Below, piece by piece: positions 34,597 to 42,908 of a DNA stretch of 64,000 nt. The translations under genes were made by a program, and so were the position numbers. The notes below the pieces were generated by a model. It saw nothing but the letters and a program-made list of their open reading frames with translations, did not search any database and had not been told where the DNA came from. This DNA is from Flavobacteriales bacterium UBA6051. GTDB taxonomy: Bacteria; Bacteroidota; Bacteroidia; Flavobacteriales_D; Crocinitomicaceae. The stretch's first letter is position 1. Each line of letters opens with the position of its first letter. The stretch lies in assembly GCA_002427735.1 (NCBI GenBank), contig DIYP01000018.1, positions 124,001-188,000 on the forward strand, read 5' to 3'.

Positions 34597-36225
34597 TTAT
34601 CCTAAGAATGGATATCTGTAGTCTGTCGGTGGAACGAAAGTTTCCTTAATAGTTCGAGCAGAAACCCAGCGCAATAAATTCATAGCTGCACCAGCTTTAT
34701 CATTTGTTCCTGAACCACGGGCTCCTCCAAAGGGTTGCTGCCCTACAACTGCTCCTGTTGGCTTATCATTGATATAGAAATTACCAGCAGCATTTTCAAG
34801 TTTCTTCATTGCCAGATTAATTGCATAACGATCATTTGAAATGATGGAACCAGTTAATGCATAGTCCGAAGTACTATCAACGAGGTCTAGTGTTGCTTCG
34901 AAAGCGTTTTCGTCATATACGTGAATTGTCAATACAGGTCCGAATATTTCTTCACACATAGTGCGGAACTTAGGGTTAGTTGTTACGACAACAGTAGGCT
35001 CAATGAAGTATCCTTTTGATTTATCATAATTACCACCAACAATGATTTCAGCGTCATCTTGTGTCTTGATGTAATCAATATATCCGGCAATCTTATCAAA
35101 GGCGCGTTCATCAATTACAGCATTAATAAAGTTAGAGCTGTCTTCTGGAGAACCCATTTTAAAAGAACTAACTTGTTGCACTAGAATGCTCTTAGTTTCT
35201 TCCCAAATGTTAGATGGAATATATGCTCGAGATGCCGCAGAACATTTTTGTCCCTGGAATTCAAATGCTCCGCGCGAACAAGCCGTCGCTACTTCTGCAG
35301 GAGAGGATGACTTATGTACCATTATGAAGTCTTTTCCTCCCGTTTCACCGACAATGCGAGGATAGCTTCTGTAGTCTGCAATGTTCGCTCCGATTTCTTT
35401 CCAAAGATGGCGGAAAACAGCCGTAGAGCCTGTGAAATGAAGCCCTGCAAAATCTTTATGCTTGAAGACAACATCACCAGCAACAGGTCCATCAACTGAA
35501 ATAAGGTTAATAACACCGTCTGGAACACCTGCCGCTTTGAATAGCTCCATAATAACTTGAGCAGAGTACATTTGTGATTCAGCTGGCTTCCATACAACAA
35601 CGTTACCCATCATAGCAGGTGCTGCACATAAGTTTGCACAAATTGAAGTGAAATTGAATGGTGTAATTGCAAAAACAAACCCTTCTAGCGGACGATACTC
35701 AAGACGATTCCACATACCGGGAAGTGATTCAGGTTGCTCCTTATAAACCTGAGTCATATATTGTACGTTGAATTTGAAAAAATCAATCAATTCACAAGCC
35801 GCATCAATTTCTGCTTGCATTACATTTTTCGACTGAGCCAACATTGTTGAGACATTCATTTTATCTCGGAAAGGTCCAGCAAGTAAATCTGCTGCTTTCA
35901 AGAAAACAGATGCACGATGTTCCCATGGCAAATTTGCCCACTCTTCACGCGCAGCCATTGCTGCATCGATGGCAGCATTTACATGTGTGGCATCGCCATA
36001 ATTGAAATGACCTAGCACTTTCGCATGATCGTGAGGAGGCGACATTGGTCGCTTATCTTCAGTACGAACTTCTTTTCCACCAATGTACATAGGTACATCA
36101 ATAGGCAATTGGTTATACATTTCTTGATATTTGCCAATCAGGGAAGTATGCTCGGAAGATCCTGGAGCGTAAGCCTTAACCGGTTCGTTAACGGCGATTG
36201 GAACTTGAAAAAGTGCGTTTGACAT
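34597..36225 (-). CDS. pruA: L-glutamate gamma-semialdehyde (1-pyrroline-5-carboxylate) dehydrogenase
   Basis: Oxidises glutamate semialdehyde to glutamate with NAD, the second step of proline breakdown. The 542-residue enzyme is the single-domain form, with the substrate-channel region WNRLEYRPLEGFVFAITPFN, the cofactor-loop Glu in GETGGKDF and the catalytic cysteine in EFQGQKCSAASRAY. I chose ATG 36225; an extended frame to 36342 would add 39 residues lacking family similarity and would overlap a divergent gene's start. It is flanked by a two-way terminator. Proline dehydrogenase (PutA domain) is not in the window. Confidence 0.95.
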   Translation of the reverse strand: MSNALFQVPIAVNEPVKAYAPGSSEHTSLIGKYQEMYNQLPIDVPMYIGGKEVRTEDKRPMSPPHDHAKVLGHFNYGDATHVNAAIDAAMAAREEWANLPWEHRASVFLKAADLLAGPFRDKMNVSTMLAQSKNVMQAEIDAACELIDFFKFNVQYMTQVYKEQPESLPGMWNRLEYRPLEGFVFAITPFNFTSICANLCAAPAMMGNVVVWKPAESQMYSAQVIMELFKAAGVPDGVINLISVDGPVAGDVVFKHKDFAGLHFTGSTAVFRHLWKEIGANIADYRSYPRIVGETGGKDFIMVHKSSSPAEVATACSRGAFEFQGQKCSAASRAYIPSNIWEETKSILVQQVSSFKMGSPEDSSNFINAVIDERAFDKIAGYIDYIKTQDDAEIIVGGNYDKSKGYFIEPTVVVTTNPKFRTMCEEIFGPVLTIHVYDENAFEATLDLVDSTSDYALTGSIISNDRYAINLAMKKLENAAGNFYINDKPTGAVVGQQPFGGARGSGTNDKAGAAMNLLRWVSARTIKETFVPPTDYRYPFLG

Positions 36226-36238
36226 AATGTTTGATTTT

Positions 36239-36269
36239 TTGCAAAAGTAATCAATGTTGTTTATCCTTG
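36239..36269 (+). promoter_or_regulatory. Predicted promoter of the TPR gene (TTG-N20-TATCCTTG)
   Basis: TTG (36239-36241) and TATCCTTG (36262-36269, one mismatch to TAnnTTTG) are 20 bp apart, near the consensus spacing, with the ATG 17 nt later. It lies almost wholly on top of the leftward pruA promoter. Confidence 0.55.
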
Positions 36270-36272
36270 CAA
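36242..36272 (-). promoter_or_regulatory. Predicted pruA promoter (TTG-N20-TACTTTTG)
   Basis: Minus-strand TTG (36270-36272) and a perfect TAnnTTTG box (TACTTTTG, 36242-36249) with 20-bp spacing, 16 nt before the pruA ATG. One of the best promoter matches in the window. The overlap with the divergent TPR-gene promoter means the polymerases would compete. Confidence 0.7.
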
Positions 36273-36286
36273 TGTACCATTGAGCA

Positions 36287-37534
36287 ATGAAGATCAAAAC
36301 CTTATTCACAAAGCCCCTAATTCTAGGAGTACTTGCAACCATTCTATTCAGTAATGTCTTTGGACAAAAAACATATGCTGATTTTCACAATGAAACAGAT
36401 ATTAATAAAAAAGCTGAGATAGGATATTTTTTATGGAATGAATACTTGCGGAATGATCTGGACTCTCTCAAAATAATGGCAGTTGAATTATTATTGAGTG
36501 CAGCGGAGGAGGGTAGTACTTTTGCAAGGGCAGTAGGAAATACTTCTTTAGGTAGTTATTTAATTCGAAATGGTGAAATGGAAGTTGGGATTCGCCATTT
36601 AGAAGATTCCAAAAAATACTTCGAGCAAAAAGAGGATTACACATTATTGTCAGAGGCTTATAATGAACTGGGTAATGGTCATTATTTGTCAGGAGAATAT
36701 CAAGATGCAATAAAGTCTTACCTGGCTTCCTTAAGGTATGGAAGTCTGTCCCCTGATCTTACCGCAGCGTTTAATGGTAAATTGGGACTTGGGCGTGCTT
36801 ATTGTGCTGTTGGTGATACTATCGTTGGTTTGCTTACTGTAGAGAAGTATAAGGATGAAGCGGTCAAGCATATGAAGTTTGAGTCAGCTGCTGATGCATA
36901 CGCCTATATGGGAATGATAGAAATAGAACGAGGTGATTTTGATGCCTCAAGGAGATACTATGAAAAAAGCATTGTTTATAGTGGTAAATCTGATTCTAAA
37001 GCGCATCTTTCACATGCGTACAACAATAAGGCAATTTTGCATTTCAACCTCGGAGAGAATGATTCCAGCCTGCTCTATTTTGAAAAGTCATTAAAGCTGA
37101 GAGAACGAATCAAGCATCATAAAGGGATTATCGAGAGTTATTACAACTTAGGTTTTTATCACTTGGAAACAGGTGACTTCCACAACGCTTATATCTACTT
37201 TAATAAATCAGCCAAACTAGCGAAAGAACAGAAGTTTAAAGGAGATGAGAAAGATGCTTTACAGGAGTTGATGGGATTATGTAATCAGTTAGAATATAAA
37301 GAAGAGGCTGAAAGAATTGAACAGCGTCTTGATGAGCTTACTGCTTTCATGGAAAAGAAGAAGAATGATGATAGTGAGATTATCGCCTATGCGCAAAAAG
37401 TCATTGCGGAGGCAGAAATGAAAGAAGAAGAGGATGAGGAAACCGAAGAACAGTCCTTCAGTTACATTTGGTTACTTGGTATTTTAGCACTGATTCCTGT
37501 GCTTTACGCCGCTCGAAAGCGAAAAAGAAATTAA
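36287..37534 (+). CDS. TPR-repeat protein with C-terminal membrane anchor
   Basis: A 415-residue protein: signal or membrane segment (about 8-27), then about six TPR-like repeats (residues 75-320, with A/G-Y pairs such as YNELGNGHYLSGEYQDAI and YNNKAILHFNLGENDSS), a Lys/Glu-rich coiled region (340-385) and a C-terminal hydrophobic segment (YIWLLGILALIPVLYA) followed by a basic tail (RKRKRN). The layout resembles the input halves of Bacteroidota sensor proteins with periplasmic TPRs, but no kinase or DNA-binding domain follows. Function unknown. Its end overlaps apaG tail to tail by 4 bp. Confidence 0.82.
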   Translation: MKIKTLFTKPLILGVLATILFSNVFGQKTYADFHNETDINKKAEIGYFLWNEYLRNDLDSLKIMAVELLLSAAEEGSTFARAVGNTSLGSYLIRNGEMEVGIRHLEDSKKYFEQKEDYTLLSEAYNELGNGHYLSGEYQDAIKSYLASLRYGSLSPDLTAAFNGKLGLGRAYCAVGDTIVGLLTVEKYKDEAVKHMKFESAADAYAYMGMIEIERGDFDASRRYYEKSIVYSGKSDSKAHLSHAYNNKAILHFNLGENDSSLLYFEKSLKLRERIKHHKGIIESYYNLGFYHLETGDFHNAYIYFNKSAKLAKEQKFKGDEKDALQELMGLCNQLEYKEEAERIEQRLDELTAFMEKKKNDDSEIIAYAQKVIAEAEMKEEEDEETEEQSFSYIWLLGILALIPVLYAARKRKRN

Positions 37535-37917
37535 TTAAGCTTGCCTGGATGTTCAAGTTTGAACGTGGGGACAAAAACTTGAAATAGCTCGCCGTCTACC
37601 AAGTTTCGGAAAGTGTAAAATCCCTTCATCATGCCGATGTCCGAGCTCAAATCACATCCACTTGTGTAAGTATAGCGCTCACCAGGTTTTAGAATGGGTT
37701 GTTCACCAATTACACCTTGTCCAGATACATACCGCGACTCTGAAAGCGAATCAAAAATATACCATTCCCTTGTAAGTAACTGTACGTTGAACGTATTCGT
37801 GTTTTCAATATCAATTCTGTAATTGAAGAAAAAACGAGATTCCATGATATCAGACAAATCATGTCTGAACTGCGTGCTCACAGAAATCTGTATTCCGGAA
37901 GTTATAAGCGTACTCAT
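37531..37917 (-). CDS. apaG: ApaG domain protein
   Basis: A 128-residue single-domain ApaG/CorD protein with an immunoglobulin-like fold. Features: ISVSTQFRHDLSD near the N-terminus, FFNYRIDIEN, LLTREWYIFDS, GEQPILKPGERYTYTSGC and GMMKGFYTF. The role is unsettled: linked to magnesium/cobalt resistance and diadenosine-tetraphosphate levels in enterobacteria. I chose ATG 37917; a TTG at 37926 would add three residues. Confidence 0.95.
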   Translation of the reverse strand: MSTLITSGIQISVSTQFRHDLSDIMESRFFFNYRIDIENTNTFNVQLLTREWYIFDSLSESRYVSGQGVIGEQPILKPGERYTYTSGCDLSSDIGMMKGFYTFRNLVDGELFQVFVPTFKLEHPGKLN

Positions 37918-38046
37918 GATAATCAATTAACTGCAACTAAGATAAACAAACTCTTAGTGCACCTGCACTGAAGACGAAAATATCACTCTAAAGGATTGTT
38001 AACAAGACCTAATTTATAATGATTCTAAATTGGATTCATAATTCAA

Positions 38047-38060
38047 TTCAATTAATTGAA
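38047..38060. repeat. Perfect 14-bp palindrome upstream of the nqr operon
   Basis: TTCAATT followed by AATTGAA, perfectly symmetric, centred about 33 bp before the predicted -7 box of nqrA. The position suits an operator for a dimeric regulator. It is AT-rich, so chance is possible. Confidence 0.45.
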
Positions 38061-38085
38061 GCCTTATACATGCTGTTAGATTTTT

Positions 38086-38093
38086 TATTTTTG
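38086..38093 (+). promoter_or_regulatory. Predicted nqr operon -7 box (TATTTTTG)
   Basis: A perfect TAnnTTTG match 27 nt before the nqrA ATG. No good TTG is found at 19-22 bp; the nearest is inside the palindrome at 27 bp. Confidence 0.5.
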
Positions 38094-38120
38094 CTGCTAC
38101 ATTTTAAAACGCTTTAATGC

Positions 38121-39482
38121 ATGTCAAAAACAGTAAAGCTTAGAAAAGGTCTGGATATCAGACTGGTAGGGGTTGCTAATAAGGTTAAGACTGAGTTAAA
38201 AGTCCCTAAAACGATTTCTATAAAACCGACAGATTTTCACGGTATGACACCTAAAATGGTTGTCAAAGAAGGTGAACAAGTCAAAGCGGGAAGTACCATT
38301 TTTTACAACAAATACAACGAATCAGTGAAATGTTCTTCACCGGTGAGTGGTAAAGTTGAGGCCGTAGTGAGAGGAGCTAAGCGCCGTATCATGGAGATTG
38401 TAATCTCTACTGATGGTGAAATCCAGTATGAAGAGGGGACACCACTTGATGCAGCCACAATGTCTGCGGAAGACGTAAAAGAAAAAATGCTTGCTTCTGG
38501 ACTTTGGATGTATATCAAGCAACGCCCTTTGGATGTTGTTGCTGATCCGAACAATGAGCCAAAAGCAATTTTTGTTTCTGCGTTCGATAGTTCTCCATTG
38601 GCACCAGATTTTGATTATGTGCTACACGGAAATAATGAAGAGTTTCAAGCGGGTCTAAATGCGTTGGCAAAGCTCACGAAAGGAAAAGTTCATCTTTCCC
38701 TGAATGGTAAGGCTCCTGCTGATTCTACTTTTACTGGCGCAAAGGGAGTGCAAATCAATAAGTTCATTGGAAAGCACCCTGCTGGAAATGTTGGAACCCA
38801 AATGCATCATTTGGACCCTATCAATAAAGGAGAGTTTGCATGGTCTGTAAATGCGCAGGATGTTGCTATTATTGGTCGCTATTTCTTGACAGGGAAGTAC
38901 GATGCAAGAAAGACGATTGCAGTGACTGGTTCAGAGATTAAAGATCCACATTATTTTGAGGTTGTCTCAGGAACAAATTTGACTGAAGTATTGGAAGGTC
39001 AAATTACTTCTGATAATGTTCGTGTTATTAGTGGGAATGTATTGACAGGAGACAAAGTTGCTCAAGATGGCCATCTAGGATTTTATCACAATCAAGTGAC
39101 AGTAATTCCTGAAGGAAATCAATTAAAGTTTGTTTTGACGAAAGGATGGATGAGCCCTGGATTTGATAAATTCTCAAATTCACGTTTGTTCCCAACGTTT
39201 TTGCTTGGCAAAAAACGTTTCCGATTAGATACTAATTTAAATGGAGAAGAAAGAGCATTCGTTGTTACCGGAGAGCTGGAAAAAGTTTTTCCGTTCGACA
39301 TTCTTCCAATGCAATTAGTAAAAGCAGCAATCACAGACGATATTGATGGAATGGAAAATCTGGGTATCTACGAAGTAGCTCCTGAAGATTTCGCATTGTG
39401 TGAATACGTATGTACAACTAAAATCGACATTCAGGATAAAATTCGTCAAGGTCTAGACCTTATCGGAGAAGAATGCATGTAA
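38121..39482 (+). CDS. nqrA: Na+-translocating NADH:quinone reductase subunit A
   Basis: Peripheral cytoplasmic subunit of the sodium-pumping NADH:quinone reductase. The 453 residues match the family in length, with an opening MSKTVKLRKGLDIRL and conserved KPTDFHGMTPKMVVKEGEQV and CSSPVSGKVEAV. It starts the six-gene operon, with short gaps throughout, that ends at a terminator after nqrF. Confidence 0.96.
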   Translation: MSKTVKLRKGLDIRLVGVANKVKTELKVPKTISIKPTDFHGMTPKMVVKEGEQVKAGSTIFYNKYNESVKCSSPVSGKVEAVVRGAKRRIMEIVISTDGEIQYEEGTPLDAATMSAEDVKEKMLASGLWMYIKQRPLDVVADPNNEPKAIFVSAFDSSPLAPDFDYVLHGNNEEFQAGLNALAKLTKGKVHLSLNGKAPADSTFTGAKGVQINKFIGKHPAGNVGTQMHHLDPINKGEFAWSVNAQDVAIIGRYFLTGKYDARKTIAVTGSEIKDPHYFEVVSGTNLTEVLEGQITSDNVRVISGNVLTGDKVAQDGHLGFYHNQVTVIPEGNQLKFVLTKGWMSPGFDKFSNSRLFPTFLLGKKRFRLDTNLNGEERAFVVTGELEKVFPFDILPMQLVKAAITDDIDGMENLGIYEVAPEDFALCEYVCTTKIDIQDKIRQGLDLIGEECM

Positions 39483-39502
39483 GAATCTAAAATCAGATTA
39501 CA

Positions 39503-40720
39503 GTGAAGTTCTTAGAAAATATAGTTCATAAAATGGAGCCAAAGTTTGCCAAGGGAGGTAAACTTGAGAAATGGAATCCAGTATTTGAATCATTTGCAAC
39601 GCTAGCGTTTACGCCAGCGCATGTAACGAAAAAAGGATCACATATTCGTGATGGTGTTGATCTTAAGCGTACCATGATGACAGTGATTATGGCGATGCTC
39701 CCTTGTTTATTGTTTGGTATTTACAACACAGGACATTGGGAGATGGTCGCTGAGGCGGGTGATCGCTCACTTGATTTCTGGGCCAATGGTGGTGACAAAT
39801 TCCTTCGTGGAGTGATTGTCGTTTTACCTTTAATCGTAGTCTCTTACGGAGTTGGTCTTACGATTGAGTTTATTTTTGGTTTAATTAGAGGTCATGCTTT
39901 GCATGAAGGATTCTTGGTCTCAGGAATGCTAATTCCACTGGTAATGCCTGCCGATGTTCCATTATGGATGGTTGGTGTGGCAACAGCGTTTGCAGTGATT
40001 ATTGGAAAGGAAGTTTTCGGTGGAACAGGAATGAACATTCTAAACGTTGCATTGACGGCCAGAGCTTTCTTATTCTTTGCTTATCCAACCTCAATGTCTG
40101 GAGATAATGTATGGATGTCTGGAAACGAAGTAGACGGATTTACTGGTTCTACAGCATTGGGTGATTTGGCAACTTTCATGACAGATAAAGCATCCGTTGC
40201 CGGACAGGCAGTTGTGGATGGAGCTGGAATGGATACCTTCACAAATACTTACTCAGTAATGGATTCTTTCTTTGGAATGATTCCAGGTTCTATTGGTGAG
40301 ACTTCAGTAGTTGCTTGTTTGATAGGTGCCTTTATCTTACTGGTTACTGGTGTAGGATCATTGAGAATTATGGCTTCATTCTTTGCCGGTGGTTATGTGA
40401 TGGGGTTATTGATGAACCTTATCGGAGGTAATGTCTACCTTGATTTGGATGCGCATTATCATTTAATCATTGGAGGTTTTGCCTTTGGAGCAGTATTCAT
40501 GGCAACAGATCCTGTTACAGCGGCCCAAACGGCAACAGGTAAAATATTGTATGGTTTCTTCGGAGGTGCGGTCGCAATTCTTATTCGAGTATTGAACCCT
40601 GCATATCCTGAAGGAGTAATGTTGGCGATTCTGTTTATGAATGTCATGGCTCCAATTATTGACCACTATGTGGTTCAGGCGAACATCAAGAGAAGACTAA
40701 AACGAGTTAAAACAGCGTAA
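39503..40720 (+). CDS. nqrB: Na+-translocating NADH:quinone reductase subunit B
   Basis: Membrane subunit with roughly ten helices; carries covalent FMN and takes part in sodium movement. The 405 residues include the flavinylation motif DGFTGSTAL with Thr217, a variant of the usual SGAT. GTG start 20 nt after nqrA. The flavin transferase ApbE needed to load it is not in the window. Confidence 0.96.
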   Translation: MKFLENIVHKMEPKFAKGGKLEKWNPVFESFATLAFTPAHVTKKGSHIRDGVDLKRTMMTVIMAMLPCLLFGIYNTGHWEMVAEAGDRSLDFWANGGDKFLRGVIVVLPLIVVSYGVGLTIEFIFGLIRGHALHEGFLVSGMLIPLVMPADVPLWMVGVATAFAVIIGKEVFGGTGMNILNVALTARAFLFFAYPTSMSGDNVWMSGNEVDGFTGSTALGDLATFMTDKASVAGQAVVDGAGMDTFTNTYSVMDSFFGMIPGSIGETSVVACLIGAFILLVTGVGSLRIMASFFAGGYVMGLLMNLIGGNVYLDLDAHYHLIIGGFAFGAVFMATDPVTAAQTATGKILYGFFGGAVAILIRVLNPAYPEGVMLAILFMNVMAPIIDHYVVQANIKRRLKRVKTA

Positions 40721-40722
40721 TT

Positions 40723-41490
40723 ATGGCGGTCAATAAAGATAGTAATGGTTATACGTTTGGCTTCGCAATCACCATGGTGGTAATTGTGGGAGCTGTCTTA
40801 GCTGCGGTAGCGATAGCTACTAAACCATTCAAGGACAGAAACGATGAGGTTAAGAAGAAAATGGACATCGTTAAGGCACTGATGCCTGATGAAGAGGCAA
40901 AGAATGCGATTACGCGAAAAAATGCCGAGTCAGAATTTTCGAAGTACGTTGATCTTTCAACAGCTGTTGTAATTAACTCGAAAGGTGAAGTTGTTGATGG
41001 AATTTATGATGTAAAAGGAAATGTGATCGAAGGATCAGCTTTTGACGTTGATATCCGTAAAGAAAACAGAGATAAGAAACGTGCCGATGAGCATAAGAAT
41101 TATCCTTTGTTTATGGCGGAAGTTGATGGAAAGAAGGCATACGTCATTCCTGTTGTAGGAAAAGGACTTTGGGGACCAATTTGGGGAAATATCTGCTTGG
41201 ATGAAGATATGAATACCATCAAAGGAGCAACATTTGACCACAAGGGAGAAACACCTGGTCTTGGTGCAGAAATCAAGCAGGCTTTCTTTATCAATGGTTG
41301 GGTAGGAGAGAAAGTTGCTGACGCTGATGGAAACTTTGAAAAGTTCGAAGTTGTAAAAGATAAGACAGGTACGAAAGACAAGAAAGTAGATGGTATCACA
41401 GGTGGTACAATTACTTCAAAAGGAGTTGAAGAAATGGTGAACCGTTGCCTTCAGCCGTACATGTTGTACTTTAAGAATCAAAAAAACTAA
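40723..41490 (+). CDS. nqrC: Na+-translocating NADH:quinone reductase subunit C
   Basis: A 255-residue subunit anchored by one helix (about 13-33), with a periplasmic FMN-binding domain. The attachment motif is DGITGGTITS with Thr229, a TGGT form of the SGAT consensus. GKGLWGPIWG and ETPGLGAEI are conserved family stretches. Starts 2 nt after the nqrB stop. Confidence 0.96.
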   Translation: MAVNKDSNGYTFGFAITMVVIVGAVLAAVAIATKPFKDRNDEVKKKMDIVKALMPDEEAKNAITRKNAESEFSKYVDLSTAVVINSKGEVVDGIYDVKGNVIEGSAFDVDIRKENRDKKRADEHKNYPLFMAEVDGKKAYVIPVVGKGLWGPIWGNICLDEDMNTIKGATFDHKGETPGLGAEIKQAFFINGWVGEKVADADGNFEKFEVVKDKTGTKDKKVDGITGGTITSKGVEEMVNRCLQPYMLYFKNQKN

Positions 41491-41496
41491 GGAGAT

Positions 41497-42171
41497 ATGA
41501 GTGAAAAAGAACCAAGAGAGCCTCTATTCTCAAAGAAAAATAAAAAGCTGGTTACAGACCCGCTAACAGATAATAACCCAATTACTATTCAAGTACTTGG
41601 TATTTGTTCCGCACTGGCGATTACGGTGCAGGTTGAGCAGGCAGTTGTAATGAGTGCATCAGTATTGTTTGTACTTGTATTTGGTAACATCATCGTTTCC
41701 ATGTTGCGTAATTTGATTCCTTCGCGAATCAGAATTATTGTACAGTTAGTGGTTGTTGCCTCTTTGGTAATCATTGTAAATGAGGTGCTGGCGGCATTTC
41801 TGCCCGATGTCTCCGAGAAACTCTCCGTATTCGTCGGACTGATTATTACAAACTGTATTATCATGGGACGTTTTGAAGCGTTCGCGATGGGTAACAAAGT
41901 ATGGCCTTCTATCATGGATGCCCTAGGGAATTCATTCGGTTACGCTTGGATTCTGATCCTTGTAGCGTTCTTTAGAGAATTGCTTGGGTCAGGAACACTT
42001 TGGGGAGTTCAAATTTTAGGAAGTGCTATTCCTGGAGAAGAATGGGGACTCTATACAATGGGGTACGCCAATAACAACATGATGATTCTTCCTCCAATGG
42101 CACTGATCGTTGTTGGAATCATTATCTGGGTTCAACGTTCACGCAATAAAGCATTGATTGAAGATCATTAA
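41497..42171 (+). CDS. nqrD: Na+-translocating NADH:quinone reductase subunit D
   Basis: A 224-residue six-helix membrane subunit homologous to RnfE. Conserved features: DNNPITIQVLGICSALA, a central GRFEAFAMGNKVWPS loop and helix cysteines that form part of the membrane iron site with NqrE. Tight operon position. Confidence 0.96.
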   Translation: MSEKEPREPLFSKKNKKLVTDPLTDNNPITIQVLGICSALAITVQVEQAVVMSASVLFVLVFGNIIVSMLRNLIPSRIRIIVQLVVVASLVIIVNEVLAAFLPDVSEKLSVFVGLIITNCIIMGRFEAFAMGNKVWPSIMDALGNSFGYAWILILVAFFRELLGSGTLWGVQILGSAIPGEEWGLYTMGYANNNMMILPPMALIVVGIIIWVQRSRNKALIEDH

Positions 42172-42195
42172 TCGATCGAAATTAAAAGAGAGAAA

Positions 42196-42906
42196 ATGGA
42201 AAGTACTTTAGATATATTCGTAAAAGCGATCTTCTCTGAGAATATGATTTTTGCATATTTCTTGGGAATGTGTTCTTACCTGGCTGTATCCAAAACAGTA
42301 AAGACTGCTGTTGGATTGGGAGCAGCGGTGATCTTCGTATTAGTAGTAACGGTTCCTGTTAACTACTTACTTGAAAACTATTTATTGAAAGAAGGAGCTC
42401 TTGAATGGATCAATCCTGAATGGGGAGCCAATGGATCTAATCCACTGGATTTAAGTTTCCTTTCATTCATCATGTTCATCGCGGTAGTAGCCTCGATTGT
42501 TCAGTTAGTAGAAATGCTCGTAGAAAAGTTTGCTCCAGCATTGTATGGTGCATTGGGTATCTTCTTGCCACTGATTGCAGTAAACTGTTCTATCTTGGGA
42601 GGTGCGCTATTTATGCAAGAGCGTCAGTATTCAACTATTCTTGATGCAACGGCATTCTCGCTAGGTTCAGGAATAGGTTGGTTTATTGCGATTGTAGCAA
42701 TTGCAGCGATTCGCGAGAAGATTAGATATTCAAAAGTTCCTGCTCCTTTAAGAGGGCTTGGAATTACATTCATCATTACTGGTCTAATGGGAATTGCATT
42801 CATGAGTTTTATGGGAATCAAGTACGGAAAAGAAGAGGCTAAAGATGATAAGTCGTCTGCCGTTGAGATAACTATTGAGGAAACTAACACTATTAATATC
42901 GGATAA
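42196..42906 (+). CDS. nqrE: Na+-translocating NADH:quinone reductase subunit E
   Basis: A 236-residue six-helix membrane subunit homologous to RnfA, inverted relative to NqrD. Family stretches ENMIFAYFLGMCSYLAVSK and LPLIAVNCSILGGALFMQ, each with a conserved Cys that coordinates the membrane iron centre. The acidic C-terminal tail (EEAKDDKSSAVEITIEE) is longer than in enteric versions. Confidence 0.95.
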   Translation: MESTLDIFVKAIFSENMIFAYFLGMCSYLAVSKTVKTAVGLGAAVIFVLVVTVPVNYLLENYLLKEGALEWINPEWGANGSNPLDLSFLSFIMFIAVVASIVQLVEMLVEKFAPALYGALGIFLPLIAVNCSILGGALFMQERQYSTILDATAFSLGSGIGWFIAIVAIAAIREKIRYSKVPAPLRGLGITFIITGLMGIAFMSFMGIKYGKEEAKDDKSSAVEITIEETNTINIG

Positions 42907-42908
42907 TC

